64,000 bases of DNA, taken from NCBI RefSeq assembly GCF_006715485.1, contig NZ_VFNH01000006.1, positions 124,001 to 188,000 on the forward strand, written 5' to 3'. Shown here in pieces: positions 15,489-25,279 of this stretch. Both the position numbers and the translations under genes were made by a program. Source of the DNA: Herbaspirillum sp. SJZ107. GTDB taxonomy: Bacteria; Pseudomonadota; Gammaproteobacteria; Burkholderiales; Burkholderiaceae_D. How positions within the stretch are numbered: position 1 is the stretch's first letter; each line of letters begins with the position of its first letter. The notes beneath the pieces are model-generated. The model did no database searches, was not told the DNA's origin, and was given only the letters and a program-made list of their open reading frames with translations.

Positions 15489-18133
15489 GATGATGCCTTC
15501 GATGAATCCACCGCTTGCACGCTTGCGGAGAGCGACGCACCGGCCGTTGCGGCGCTGCTGCCTGTGTTCGCTAGGCCTTCGTCCGAATACGCAAGCAAGC
15601 GCAGGGCATTGATCACCACGAGCAGCGTAGAGCCCTCGTGGAAAAGGACAGCGGTGCCGATATTCAACCCGAAGATCGTGGCCGGGATCAGGACAGCTAC
15701 GACGCCGAGGCTGACCCAGAGGTTCTGCTTGATCACGCGCCGCGTGCGGCGCGACAGGCCGACAGCGAACGGTAGCTGACTGAGATCGTCGCTCATCAGG
15801 GCCACGTCCGCGGCCTCCAGCGCCACGTCTGATCCGGCCGCGCCCATCGCAATGCCGACCGTCGCGTTGGCCATGGCCGGCGCGTCGTTGACGCCGTCTC
15901 CGACCATCGCCACCTTGCCCTGGCGCTCGCGCAGCATCTTGACCGTCTCGACTTTCTGCTCCGGCATAAGGTCGCCCCGGGCCTCGGTCAGGCCGACGGT
16001 GCGCGCCACCGCATCGGCGACCTGCTGGTTGTCGCCCGAAAGCATGACCAGGCGTTCGATACCGATTTCGCGCAGCCGCGCCATCACCGCCTGCGCCGCC
16101 GGCCGCGGCGTATCCATCACGCCGATGACGCCCAGGTAGCGCTGCCCCTTGCGCACGACCATCGTCGTCCTGCCGGACGCCACCAGCCCGGTATTGGCTT
16201 GTACCAGGTCGGGAGGCAGGCGGTTGTCGTCCAGTTCATCGAACAATACCGGCTTGGCGATATAGGTGGTTTCGCCATCGACGCTGGCCTGGACACCGCG
16301 CCCGATCAGTCCGCGTACGTCGTCCGCCTGTACGCCAGCTCCACCCTTGCCCAGCCGTTCAGTGCCACCCTTGACCAGGGCGGCCGCCAGCGGATGATCG
16401 CTATGCGCTTCGACCGCAACGACCACGGCCAGCAATTCCGCTTCGCTCACGCCCTCGGCCGGAATCACGTCGGTCAGTTTCGGTCGCCCCTCCGTCAAGG
16501 TGCCGGTCTTGTCAAAGGCGATCGCATCGAGGCTACCCAGGTTTTCCAGCGGCCCGCCGCCTTTCACCAGGACACCGCTGCGTCCTGCCCGCGCAACGCC
16601 GGAAAGCACCGCGCTCGGCACCGAAATCGCCAGCGCGCAAGGGCTTGCGGCCACCAGCACCGCCATCGCGCGGTAGAAGCTAGCGGAGAACGGCTCATCC
16701 ACCACCAGGAAGGCGAGCATCAAGAGGCCCACCAGCGCCAGGACGACCGGAACGAATACGCGTTCGAACTTGTCGGTGAACTGTTGAGTGGGCGAGCGCT
16801 GCGCTTCTGCTTCCGCCACCATCTGCACCACGCGAGCCATGGTCGATTGTGAAGCAAGCCTTGCGACCATCACTTCCATCGCGCCGGCGCCATTGATGGT
16901 GCCGGCAAAGACGCGGTTGGCGGCATCGACCCGGTCGAATGCACCGATGGCGGCTTTGCCGTCCTGGACCGGTGACTTGTCGACTGGGACGCTTTCGCCC
17001 GTGACCGGCGCCTGGTTCACGCTGGACGTGCCCTTTACTACGACGCCATCGGCCGGGAGCCTTTCGTTCGGCTTGACCAGGACGACATCGCCCGGTGCGA
17101 GCGACTCGACCGGCACTTCCTCGGTCGAGTCGCCGCGTTTGCGCAACGCCGTCTCCGGTGCCAGCTTGGCCAGTGCTTCAATTGCCCGGCGCGCGCGGCC
17201 CATTGCGAAATGTTCAAGCGAGTGGCCGAGGCTGAACAGGAACAGCAGGAGGCCGCCTTCGGCCCAGTTGCCCAGCGCCGCGGCGCCGACGGCTGCCACC
17301 AACATCAGCGTATCGATCTCGAAGCGGCGTGCGCGCAGGTTTTCGATGGCTTCCTTCGTAGTGAAGAATCCGCCGAAGAGGTATGCACCGATAAACAATG
17401 CCAGCGATGCCCAGTCCGGCGCGGAATCGCTGCGCTCGACCAGCCAGCCTGCCAGCACACAAACGCCTGCCAGGACCGCGAAGATCAATTCCGTATGCTC
17501 ACCGAAAATCCCCCCGTGAGCGTGGTCGTGACCAGCGTGACCGTCCTTGCCGGCATGTGCGTGCTGGTGGTCCGCACGATGCTCCTTGCCGTCATGCTCA
17601 TGCTCATGTCCATGCCCATGGTCCGCTTGTCCGTCGTGCGCATGTTCGCCCGCGTGCCCGGATGCGGTGACCGACGCTTCTCCATCCGTCATCTCGGCGC
17701 CGAGCGAGCGCACCAGCCCTTCGAGCTGCGCCCGCGGCACCGCCGCGCGTTCGTATTCGATTCGGATCCTGCCGGCTCCGGATACTTCCGCTTCCAGCAC
17801 ACCGGGAATACACCGCAGGCGTTCCGCGAACAGACGCGCGCCGCGCGGATGCAAGGCTGTCGGTACGATGCCAACATAGTGCGCATACTTTTCGGTGATC
17901 TGGGCGCCGGCGGCGGTAACGAGTTCGCGCAGCCGTGCGACGCTCACGACCGCCGGATCGTAATGCAGGCATAACGACGCCGGCTCTCCTTCCAACGTTT
18001 TCACATGGACGTGTTCCAGTCCGGGGCGTCCGTTCAGCAGCCCGATCAGCCGTCCTATGCACGGGTCACGCGGATCATCGACGTCGGGAAGAACCAGCGG
18101 CAGTTCGAGCCGCACTTTTTTCGACTTTTCCAT
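15485..18133 (-). CDS. P1B-type heavy-metal ATPase with SPC motif and His-rich loop (CzcP/CoaT-like)
   Basis: The 882-residue inner-membrane pump carries two N-terminal HMA-like folds that lack CxxC, then a loop with about sixteen histidines (residues 160-206), then the P-type core: TGES (378-381), ASPCALAIS with SPC (497-499) replacing CPC, DKTGTLTEG (from 541), SDHPLA and GDGVNDAPA. SPC marks P1B-4 ATPases (Co2+, sometimes Zn2+/Cd2+, as in Cupriavidus CzcP). The His-rich loop probably binds or buffers Zn or Co before transport. ATG 18133 has an AAAGGAAA site; a longer start at 18157 would overlap the CDF gene. It is followed by the overlapping ZIP gene. Confidence 0.9.
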   Translation of the reverse strand: MEKSKKVRLELPLVLPDVDDPRDPCIGRLIGLLNGRPGLEHVHVKTLEGEPASLCLHYDPAVVSVARLRELVTAAGAQITEKYAHYVGIVPTALHPRGARLFAERLRCIPGVLEAEVSGAGRIRIEYERAAVPRAQLEGLVRSLGAEMTDGEASVTASGHAGEHAHDGQADHGHGHEHEHDGKEHRADHQHAHAGKDGHAGHDHAHGGIFGEHTELIFAVLAGVCVLAGWLVERSDSAPDWASLALFIGAYLFGGFFTTKEAIENLRARRFEIDTLMLVAAVGAAALGNWAEGGLLLFLFSLGHSLEHFAMGRARRAIEALAKLAPETALRKRGDSTEEVPVESLAPGDVVLVKPNERLPADGVVVKGTSSVNQAPVTGESVPVDKSPVQDGKAAIGAFDRVDAANRVFAGTINGAGAMEVMVARLASQSTMARVVQMVAEAEAQRSPTQQFTDKFERVFVPVVLALVGLLMLAFLVVDEPFSASFYRAMAVLVAASPCALAISVPSAVLSGVARAGRSGVLVKGGGPLENLGSLDAIAFDKTGTLTEGRPKLTDVIPAEGVSEAELLAVVVAVEAHSDHPLAAALVKGGTERLGKGGAGVQADDVRGLIGRGVQASVDGETTYIAKPVLFDELDDNRLPPDLVQANTGLVASGRTTMVVRKGQRYLGVIGVMDTPRPAAQAVMARLREIGIERLVMLSGDNQQVADAVARTVGLTEARGDLMPEQKVETVKMLRERQGKVAMVGDGVNDAPAMANATVGIAMGAAGSDVALEAADVALMSDDLSQLPFAVGLSRRTRRVIKQNLWVSLGVVAVLIPATIFGLNIGTAVLFHEGSTLLVVINALRLLAYSDEGLANTGSSAATAGASLSASVQAVDSSKASS

Positions 18134-18153
18134 TTGCTTTCCTTTCTCGTGAC

Positions 18154-19083
18154 TCAATCCTTGGCGCCTTCGGCGAAGACGTGGTTATCCGACTCGCCGG
18201 CCTGCTCGCAGGGCGTGCGCTCCACTTGTACCGTCGAATGATGAATCTCGAACTTGTCCGCCAGGCGCCGACGCACGCTTTGCAGCAAGTCTTGGAAGTC
18301 GCGTGCGTCTCCATCGCATACCACGTGGACAGACAAGCTGATCTTGTCGCTCGTGATGGCCCAGACGTGCAGATCGTGCAAGTTGTCGACTCCTGGAATA
18401 CTCCTGATCTCCTTGTCGACTTCGGAGAGATCGATCCCGTCTGGCACACCTTCAAGCAGTACATTGAGGCTTGCCTTCAGCAGAATCCAGGTGCGCGGAA
18501 TCACCCATAGCCCGATCAGGACGGCGATAGCGGAATCGATCCACTGGGCTTCGGTCCAGCGGATCAACAACGCACCGACGATGACGCCGACGGAACCGAG
18601 CATGTCGCTCCAGACCTCGAGATAGGCGCCTTTCACATTCAGACTGCCTTCCTTGCCTCCGGCAAGCAGCTTCATGCTCATCAGGTTAATGACTAAACCG
18701 GCGATGGCGACGATCAACATCGTCCCGGAAGCGATTTCGGGGGGATTCTTAAGGCGCATGTAAGCTTCGTACAAAATGTAGCCTGCAACGCCGAACAGCA
18801 GCAGCGCATTGAATGCCGCCGCCAGGATCTCGAAGCGGTAATAGCCGAAGGTACGCCGTTTGTCGGCCGCGCGTCGGCCGATTCGAATGGCCGCGAGAGA
18901 GATCGCTAGCGCAGTCGTATCGGTGAACATATGCGCGGCATCCGATAGCAACGCGAGGCTGTTGCTCCATATGCCGGCGATGACTTCGATGACGAGAAAT
19001 GTCGATGTCAGGCCCAGAGCCAGCCACAGCGACCGTTCGTTGGTATTGCTACCAGCGTGAGAATGAGAATGTCCTGCTGCCAC
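18154..19083 (-). CDS. czcD: CDF-family zinc/cobalt/cadmium exporter
   Basis: The 309-residue cation diffusion facilitator starts with a His-rich tail (MAAGHSHSHAG) and has six membrane helices. The transport site is formed by SDAAHMFTD in TM2 and LEVWSDMLGS in TM5. The cytoplasmic C-terminal domain (VDNLHDLHVWAITSDKISLS) is the dimerising metal sensor. It exchanges cytoplasmic Zn/Co/Cd for protons. The start is GTG 19083 behind AAGGAGG; an ATG two bases earlier is out of frame. It lies between the czcCBA genes and the P-type ATPase and is probably in one long minus-strand transcript with them. Confidence 0.93.
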   Translation of the reverse strand: MAAGHSHSHAGSNTNERSLWLALGLTSTFLVIEVIAGIWSNSLALLSDAAHMFTDTTALAISLAAIRIGRRAADKRRTFGYYRFEILAAAFNALLLFGVAGYILYEAYMRLKNPPEIASGTMLIVAIAGLVINLMSMKLLAGGKEGSLNVKGAYLEVWSDMLGSVGVIVGALLIRWTEAQWIDSAIAVLIGLWVIPRTWILLKASLNVLLEGVPDGIDLSEVDKEIRSIPGVDNLHDLHVWAITSDKISLSVHVVCDGDARDFQDLLQSVRRRLADKFEIHHSTVQVERTPCEQAGESDNHVFAEGAKD

Positions 19084-19144
19084 ATTACCTCCTTGCGTGA
19101 ATACGAGCTATCGTCAGATGACCGTAGGCGTTTCGTCGAACACG

Positions 19145-19348
19145 CTAGCGACGCCGGCCGGTCTTGTGCGACTTTTTCAGGACGCTTCCCTTTTTGTTTT
19201 TTGTACTTGAATTCCGGGGTCGCTTTTTCCGTTCCAGGTAATCCAGCACCGCAAGCCAGAGCAACACGGTCACCATCGTGAGCACGGAAGTTCCAAGAAC
19301 GACCCACAAGACATCGGGTGGGACTTCATGACGGTCAGACATGTTCAT
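19145..19348 (-). CDS. Small single-span membrane protein
   Basis: A 67-residue protein with one predicted membrane helix (VLWVVLGTSVLTMVTVLLWLAVL shortened: residues 14-36) and a strongly basic tail (RKKRPRNSSTKNKKGSVLKK). AAGAAGG precedes the ATG. It sits between czcA and czcD on the same strand, with about 65 bases on each side, and so belongs to the presumed operon. No family is recognised. Small basic-tailed membrane proteins can be accessory subunits of pumps, but this is only a suggestion. Confidence 0.55.
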   Translation of the reverse strand: MNMSDRHEVPPDVLWVVLGTSVLTMVTVLLWLAVLDYLERKKRPRNSSTKNKKGSVLKKSHKTGRRR

Positions 19349-19415
19349 GCCTTCTTACTCTTGTCTGGACATGGCCGGATGGCGACGTTTGCCAACGTGC
19401 GCCATCCGGCTGGAT

Positions 19416-22400
19416 TCACTGAGGCACCGGTTGCGCCAGTTCGGCGATCTCAGCCTCCTCGGCGCGGCGGTGGACCATGCGATACAACAGCGGCAGTACC
19501 AGGAGGGTGAGCGCCGTCGACGACAGGATGCCGCCGATGACCACCGTGGCCAGTGGGCGCTGCACTTCCGCGCCTGTACCGGTCGCAAGCGCCATCGGCA
19601 CGAAGCCGAGGGATGCCACCAGTGCCGTCATCAGCACTGGCCGCAGACGCGTCAGCGCTCCTTGCACGATCGCCTCGTCAAGTCCCATGCCCTGCTCGCG
19701 CAAGGTACGGATAAACGAAATCATGACCAGGCCGTTCAGCACCGCGACACCAGACAGCGCAATGAATCCGACCGCCGCCGTGATCGACAATGGAATGCCG
19801 CGCAGGGACAATGCGACGATGCCACCGGTCAGTGCGAACGGGATGCCGGTGAACACCAGCAGGCCATCCTTCAGGTTGCCGAACATGACGAACAACAGTG
19901 TCAGCACGAGGAACAAGGCCAGCGGCACCACTAGCTTCAGACGCTGGGTCGCCGACTGCAGCTGCTCGAAGGTGCCGCCCCAGCTAGTCCAGTAGCCCGC
20001 CGGGATCTTCACCGAACGTTCGATTGCGGCCTGCGCCTCCGGCACGAAGCTGCCGACATCGCGTCCGCGCACGTTGGCGCTGACGACAATGCGGCGCTTA
20101 CCGTTTTCGCGGCTGACCTGGTTCGGCCCCGGCGCAAACGACAGCGTGGCGACTTCCGAAAGCGGTACATAGGAGGCGCTGCCGGTGCTGGTACCCGCAG
20201 CGCCGACGTTCGTCTCGCCGGCTGGCAGCGCGATAGGCAAGCGGCGCAGCGAGTCTATATCGCTGCGCAGTTCTTCGGGCAGGCGTACGAGGATATCGAA
20301 GCGACGATCACCTTCGAACATGGTGCCGGCCTGGCGCCCACCCGTCGCGGTGGCGATGGCGTCCTGCACGTCGGCGATGTTCAGGCCGTAACGGGCCGTC
20401 TTCTCGCGGTCAATATTCACTGACAGCATCGGCAGGCCGCCGGTCTGCTCGACCTTGACTTCGGATGCGCCCGGGATGCGCTGCATGACTGCTGCAATCT
20501 CCGCACCGGTGCGTGCCAGCACGTCCATGTCGTCGCCGTACACCTTGACCGCGACATCGCTGCGTACGCCCGAGATCAGCTCATTGAAACGCAGCTGGAT
20601 CGGCTGGGAGAATTCGAAGGCATTGCCGACGTACTTCTCAGCCTCCTTCTGGATCGCCTCGACCAGTTCCGCATGGGTCTTTTTCGGCGCCGGCCAGGCC
20701 GATTCCGGCTTGAGCATGATGTAGCCGTCCGAGATATTCTGCGGCATCGGATCGGATGCGATTTCCGCCGTACCTGTGCGCGCGAATACCCGGTCGATTT
20801 CAGGGAATTTCGCTTTCAGACCGGCCTCCAGCTTCTTCTGCATTTCCAGCGATTCGGTCAGGCTGGTAGCCGGGATGCGCAGTGCCTGAATCGCGACGTC
20901 GCCCTCGTTCAGGTTCGGGATGAATTCACTGCCCAGGCGCGACACCAGCAAGCCGGAAAGGACCACCAGAACCACACTCGAGGCGACCACCACTGGCCCG
21001 TTGGCCAGGACCTTGTCCAGCATGGGCGCATAGGCGTTGCGCGCCATCGTCATCATGCGGTTTTCCTTCTCGGAGACGCGCTTGCCGATGAATAGCGCAA
21101 CGGCTGCAGGCACAAAGGTCATCGACAGGATCATCGCGCCGGCCAGTGCTAGCACGACGGCGAATGCCATCGGGTGGAACATCTTGCCCTCCACACCGGA
21201 TAGGGCGAAGATCGGCAGGTACACGACCATGATGATCAGCTGGCCAAACAGCAGCGGTCGGCGTGCTTCACGCGCGGCCTCGAACACTTCATGGAAGCGT
21301 TCGCGCAGCGTAAGCTCGCGCTTGTGGTGTTCCTGCGCGTGCGCCAGCCGCCGCACGCAGTTCTCGACGATGACGACGGCGCCGTCGATGATGATGCCGA
21401 AGTCGAGTGCGCCGAGGCTCATCAGGTTGGCGCTGATCTTGTAGGTCACCATGCCGGTGAAGGTGAACAGCATCGCCAGCGGGATCACCATCGCCGTAAT
21501 GATGGCGGCGCGTATATTACCGAGGAAGAGGAACAGGATCACGATGACCAGCACCGCGCCTTCGAGCAGGTTCTTCTTCACCGTGGCGATCGCCTTGTCC
21601 ACCAGCGCCGTGCGGTCGTAGACTGGGACGGCCTTGACGCCGGGCGGCAAGGTCTTGTTGATGGCGGCCATCTTCTCCGCGGCCGCCTGCGCCACCACAC
21701 GGCTGTTCTCGCCAATCAGCATGAACACGGTGCCGAGCACGACTTCCTTGCCGTTCTCGGTGGCTGCGCCGGTGCGTAGTTCGCGCCCCAGACCCACGGT
21801 CGCCACATCGCGCACGCGCACCGGCACGCCGCGCACATTGCTGACGATGGTGTTGCGGATGTCGTCCAAGGTCTGCACCTGACCTGGTGCCCGCACCAGG
21901 AACTGCTCGCCCCGGCGTTCGACGTAGCCGGCGCCGACGTTGCCGTTGTTGCGTTCGATCGCTTCTGTGACTGCAGCCAGCGTCAGGTTGTACGAGCTAA
22001 TCTTCGCCGGGTCCGGTGTAATGTGGTACTCCTTCGAGTAGCCGCCGATCGAGTTGATCTCCGTGACACCCGGGACCTGGCGCAGTTGTGGCTTGATGAT
22101 CCAGTCCTGCACCTCGCGCAGGTCAGTCGGCGTGTAGGGCGTACCGTCAGGCTTTTTGGCGCCCGGCTCGCTCTCGACGGTCCACAGATAGATTTCGCCG
22201 AGGCCGGTCGAGATCGGTCCCATGGTCGGCGAGACGCCCTGCGGCAGGCCGTCGCGCGCTTCCTGGATGCGCTGATTGACCAGTTGGCGTGCAAAATAGA
22301 CGTCCGTTCCGTCCTTGAAGATCACGGTGACTTGCGACAATCCATAGCGCGACAGCGAGCGGGTTTGTTCGAGGCCGGGAAGGCCTGACATGACTGTCTC

Positions 22401-22607
22401 GATCGGGAACGTGATGCGCTGTTCGACCTCGAGCGGCGAATAACCCTGGGCCGAGGTATTGATCTGCACTTGGACATTGGTGATGTCCGGCACGGCGTCG
22501 ATCGGCAGGCGCTGATAGTTATACACGCCAATGGCTGCCATCGTCAGGACGGCGAGCATGACGATCCATCGGTTCTCGATGGCTGATCGGATGATTCGTT
22601 CAAACAT
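19416..22607 (-). CDS. czcA: RND heavy-metal efflux permease CzcA
   Basis: The 1063-residue inner-membrane proton/cation antiporter is the pump of the CzcCBA tripartite system. The N-terminus MFERIIRSAIENRWIVMLAV and LPIDAVPDITNVQVQINTSA are typical of HME-RND proteins. The proton relay LDFGIIIDGAVVIVEN places D402, D408 and E415 exactly as in Cupriavidus CzcA. ATG 22607 follows AGGGAG at a good distance and gives the family's usual N-terminus; ATG 22625 is an alternative. It is the third gene of czcC-czcB-czcA. Zn/Cd/Co specificity is inferred from the motif and neighbours. Confidence 0.95.
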   Translation of the reverse strand: MFERIIRSAIENRWIVMLAVLTMAAIGVYNYQRLPIDAVPDITNVQVQINTSAQGYSPLEVEQRITFPIETVMSGLPGLEQTRSLSRYGLSQVTVIFKDGTDVYFARQLVNQRIQEARDGLPQGVSPTMGPISTGLGEIYLWTVESEPGAKKPDGTPYTPTDLREVQDWIIKPQLRQVPGVTEINSIGGYSKEYHITPDPAKISSYNLTLAAVTEAIERNNGNVGAGYVERRGEQFLVRAPGQVQTLDDIRNTIVSNVRGVPVRVRDVATVGLGRELRTGAATENGKEVVLGTVFMLIGENSRVVAQAAAEKMAAINKTLPPGVKAVPVYDRTALVDKAIATVKKNLLEGAVLVIVILFLFLGNIRAAIITAMVIPLAMLFTFTGMVTYKISANLMSLGALDFGIIIDGAVVIVENCVRRLAHAQEHHKRELTLRERFHEVFEAAREARRPLLFGQLIIMVVYLPIFALSGVEGKMFHPMAFAVVLALAGAMILSMTFVPAAVALFIGKRVSEKENRMMTMARNAYAPMLDKVLANGPVVVASSVVLVVLSGLLVSRLGSEFIPNLNEGDVAIQALRIPATSLTESLEMQKKLEAGLKAKFPEIDRVFARTGTAEIASDPMPQNISDGYIMLKPESAWPAPKKTHAELVEAIQKEAEKYVGNAFEFSQPIQLRFNELISGVRSDVAVKVYGDDMDVLARTGAEIAAVMQRIPGASEVKVEQTGGLPMLSVNIDREKTARYGLNIADVQDAIATATGGRQAGTMFEGDRRFDILVRLPEELRSDIDSLRRLPIALPAGETNVGAAGTSTGSASYVPLSEVATLSFAPGPNQVSRENGKRRIVVSANVRGRDVGSFVPEAQAAIERSVKIPAGYWTSWGGTFEQLQSATQRLKLVVPLALFLVLTLLFVMFGNLKDGLLVFTGIPFALTGGIVALSLRGIPLSITAAVGFIALSGVAVLNGLVMISFIRTLREQGMGLDEAIVQGALTRLRPVLMTALVASLGFVPMALATGTGAEVQRPLATVVIGGILSSTALTLLVLPLLYRMVHRRAEEAEIAELAQPVPQ

Positions 22608-22621
22608 GGCTATTCTCCCTA

Positions 22622-23854
22622 TCAATGGCCATGCTCGGCGCCGTCCTTGCCCTGCTCCGCCTTGAGGACGAAACTGCCCTTGTCGGCATACACGGCGCCG
22701 GCACGTAGGCCCTCGCGGATTTCCACGAACTTGCCGTCGTTGGCACCCACGGTGACGGGCTGCGCCTTGAAACCCTCGTCGACCTTGACGAACACAACCT
22801 GCTTTTCCTCGACGGTCTGCAAGGCGTCATTGCTGACCGCCACGGCAGCGTGTTTCGAACCCTGGACGAGTTCCACGTTGACGAACAGGCCCGGACGCCA
22901 TGCCATCGATGGATTGGCCAGTTCGACGCGAGCGGTTGCCGAGCGGGTCTGCTCACCGACCAGCGCGCCAACATAGGTGACCTTGCCAGATGCGACCAGG
23001 TCGGCCGCGGCGGCTTTCACAGTCGCGGTTTCGCCGACCCTCACGAAGCCGAGATCTTTCGGTGTCACGATCACGTTCACCCACACGCGCGACAGATCCG
23101 ACAGCAGAAAGACGTTGGCGTCCTCCTTGACGGCTTCGCCCAGGCTGATGTGCTTTTCCACGATCACGCCGTCGAAGGGGGCGCGCAGTTCGTAGCGGTT
23201 CAGACCACCACTCGCCGGCGTGACACCCAGCGCGGTCAGCTTCGACTGGGCATTACGTTCTGCGATCTGAGCTTCCTGATAGGCTTGCTGCGCCTGCAGG
23301 TAATCCTGCTCGGCCGAGATCTTGTCCTGCCACAGCTTTTTTTCACGCTCGTAGGTAGTACGCGTCAGGTCGAGGCGCGTGCGTGCCGCATTCAAGGTGC
23401 TGCGCATCTCCGCCAACTCAGGGCTGGAGATCACGGCCAGTACCTGGCCCTTCTTGACGGTCTGACCCAGTTCCGCAGGAACCGCCTCGGCCACGCCGGG
23501 CAGGCGCGGCACGACGTGCGCCGTGCGGTCCTCGTTGAAACGGACTTCGCCCGGAAGCTGAACGGTCGTCGCGACTGTCGCCGCGGCTGCCGTCATGGTC
23601 TTGATCCCGGCCTGCTCAATCTGCGGCGCGGTCAGCCGGACCAGTCCCTCTTCGCTTTCGTGGCCGCCTTCTTCCGCAGCCTGCCCGCCCTTGCCTTCCT
23701 TGGCAGACGCCTGCGCTTCGGCGCGTTCTGCGCCTTCGCTAGCACCCGTGCCAGCGTCTCTTTTCCAAAACATGATGGCGACAGCCAGAACGACGCCGAT
23801 GATGACGACAAGCATCACGGGTTTCCAGGATTTGGTTTCGGTAATGGACTTCAT
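22622..23854 (-). CDS. czcB: CzcB-type periplasmic adaptor (membrane fusion protein)
   Basis: The 410-residue adaptor links the permease to the outer-membrane channel. It has one N-terminal membrane anchor (VMLVVIIGVVLAVAIMFW), an acidic Glu/Lys-rich linker, a barrel-sandwich split by a coiled coil (ELAEMRSTLNAARTRLDLTR and EQDYLQAQQAYQEAQIAER), and a beta-barrel with YVGALVGEQTRSATARVE. The C-terminus contains EHGH. It lacks a large His-rich N-terminal segment. The stop is 14 bases before the czcA start, and the start overlaps the czcC stop by four bases, so translation of the three genes is coupled. Confidence 0.93.
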   Translation of the reverse strand: MKSITETKSWKPVMLVVIIGVVLAVAIMFWKRDAGTGASEGAERAEAQASAKEGKGGQAAEEGGHESEEGLVRLTAPQIEQAGIKTMTAAAATVATTVQLPGEVRFNEDRTAHVVPRLPGVAEAVPAELGQTVKKGQVLAVISSPELAEMRSTLNAARTRLDLTRTTYEREKKLWQDKISAEQDYLQAQQAYQEAQIAERNAQSKLTALGVTPASGGLNRYELRAPFDGVIVEKHISLGEAVKEDANVFLLSDLSRVWVNVIVTPKDLGFVRVGETATVKAAAADLVASGKVTYVGALVGEQTRSATARVELANPSMAWRPGLFVNVELVQGSKHAAVAVSNDALQTVEEKQVVFVKVDEGFKAQPVTVGANDGKFVEIREGLRAGAVYADKGSFVLKAEQGKDGAEHGH

Positions 23855-25161
23855 TGGGATTTTCCCTCGATAGGATTGATGCTCGCGCCAGCTTCAGGCG
23901 GCACGTAGCGCTGCACGTCGGCGATCGAGCGATAACGATCTGCCAACGCGCGCAGGTATTGAGTACGGGACTGGAATAGCGTGCGCTGGGCATCAAGCAC
24001 GTCAGTGAATGCGAACTTGCCCAGTGCAAAGCCGGTAGCGGCGGCGTCGTATGCACTTTGCGCTGCTGGTACGATTTGCTCGCGCAGCGACGTCACCTGC
24101 GTACTGGCCACTTCCGCGCGCTGGTAGGCGTCGGCCAGGGCCTGGTTCAAGCCAAGCCGCTCGGCTTCCAGGTCGTCACGCGCCTGGTCGGCGCGGCGCA
24201 ATGCGGACAATAGATTGCCCTGGTTGCGGTTGAACAGCGGGATCGGCACCGAGATACCGACCACGCCCTGCGTGCGTCCGAGTTCACGCTCGCGCTGGGA
24301 ACCGAGGCTGAGCGTGAGGTCCGGGATACGCTGTGCACGCTCGAGCGTCACCTGCGCTTCGCGGCCCGTCACCAGCGATTGCGCGACGCGCAGTTGAGGT
24401 GCGCTATCAAGCCTGGATTGCAGTTCGCTCCACGGCGGCAGCTGTACGAAAGCGGCTTGAGGTTCCTGCAAGTCCTGCTTGAGCGGTTCCGTCGTGCCCC
24501 ATAAGGCAGTCAGGCGGCGCTTGGCCAGCGCCAGGTCGGCATTCGCCTGGTTCAGCTCGAGCTGGGCCGCGGCCTCGGCAACGGTCGAGCGCGTCTGCTC
24601 TACCGGCGATATCTTGCCGGCGGCGACGCGCCGGCTGGTAGCATCCGTCGACTTGTGCGCAAGGTCGACCGAGGCCTGGGCCAAGGTCACACGCTCCTGC
24701 GCCGTCAGGGCGTCCATGTAGGCGGTGATAACGTCAGCACGCAAGTCGGCGCGCCGGATGGCAAGCTGGCCTAGGGCGATACTGCGCTCCTGCTGCGCGA
24801 CCGCGATGCGGGCTGAACGTTTCCCGCCGAGTTCGAACACCTGGCTCAGCTGCGCGGTTTCCGTGCGCGTATTCCGGTTGGTTCCCTCGCTTGAGATTGA
24901 CAGCTCGGGATTTGGACGTGTGCCGGCTTGCAGCACGGCGCCATCCGCAATGCCGATTGCCCGTGTTGCGGAACGCAGCGACGGATTGCTGGAGAACGCA
25001 AGACCGATGGCCTGCTCGAGCGTGAGCGCCGGTGCGGATACGTTGGTTTGCCCGACGCTTGCCGGTAAAACTGATAAAGCTTGCTGCCCCATTGCATGGG
25101 CAGCAGGGAAGACGGCCTGCAACAGCAGTGCCGCTCCCAGCACAAAGTGCCTGGATTGCAT
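23851..25161 (-). CDS. czcC: CzcC-type outer-membrane factor
   Basis: The 436-residue TolC-fold protein forms the outer-membrane exit duct. A signal peptide is clear (HFVLGAALLLQAVFPAAHA). The repeated helical halves start with LTLEQAIGLAFSSNPSLRSA and contain VFELGGKRSARIAVAQQERS, as in CzcC and CnrC. VGISVPIPLFNRNQGNLLSA is the second-half strand and helix. It is the first gene of the czcCBA operon, with the czcI-like gene 119 bases upstream on the same strand. Confidence 0.93.
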   Translation of the reverse strand: MQSRHFVLGAALLLQAVFPAAHAMGQQALSVLPASVGQTNVSAPALTLEQAIGLAFSSNPSLRSATRAIGIADGAVLQAGTRPNPELSISSEGTNRNTRTETAQLSQVFELGGKRSARIAVAQQERSIALGQLAIRRADLRADVITAYMDALTAQERVTLAQASVDLAHKSTDATSRRVAAGKISPVEQTRSTVAEAAAQLELNQANADLALAKRRLTALWGTTEPLKQDLQEPQAAFVQLPPWSELQSRLDSAPQLRVAQSLVTGREAQVTLERAQRIPDLTLSLGSQRERELGRTQGVVGISVPIPLFNRNQGNLLSALRRADQARDDLEAERLGLNQALADAYQRAEVASTQVTSLREQIVPAAQSAYDAAATGFALGKFAFTDVLDAQRTLFQSRTQYLRALADRYRSIADVQRYVPPEAGASINPIEGKSQ

Positions 25162-25279
25162 AATGACTCCGAAGACTATGAAGGAAAATAGCCGACGGCA
25201 GCCCGGCCACGCAGGCGTAGCGCTACGTGGAGATGCTTACTATCTAAAAGAGAAGTGCAATGGTCGGGTCAGCCGCGGA

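Noticed and set aside
22850..23908. A 352-codon plus-strand open frame
   Set aside because: Antisense to czcB; no domain, and czcB is clearly the real gene.
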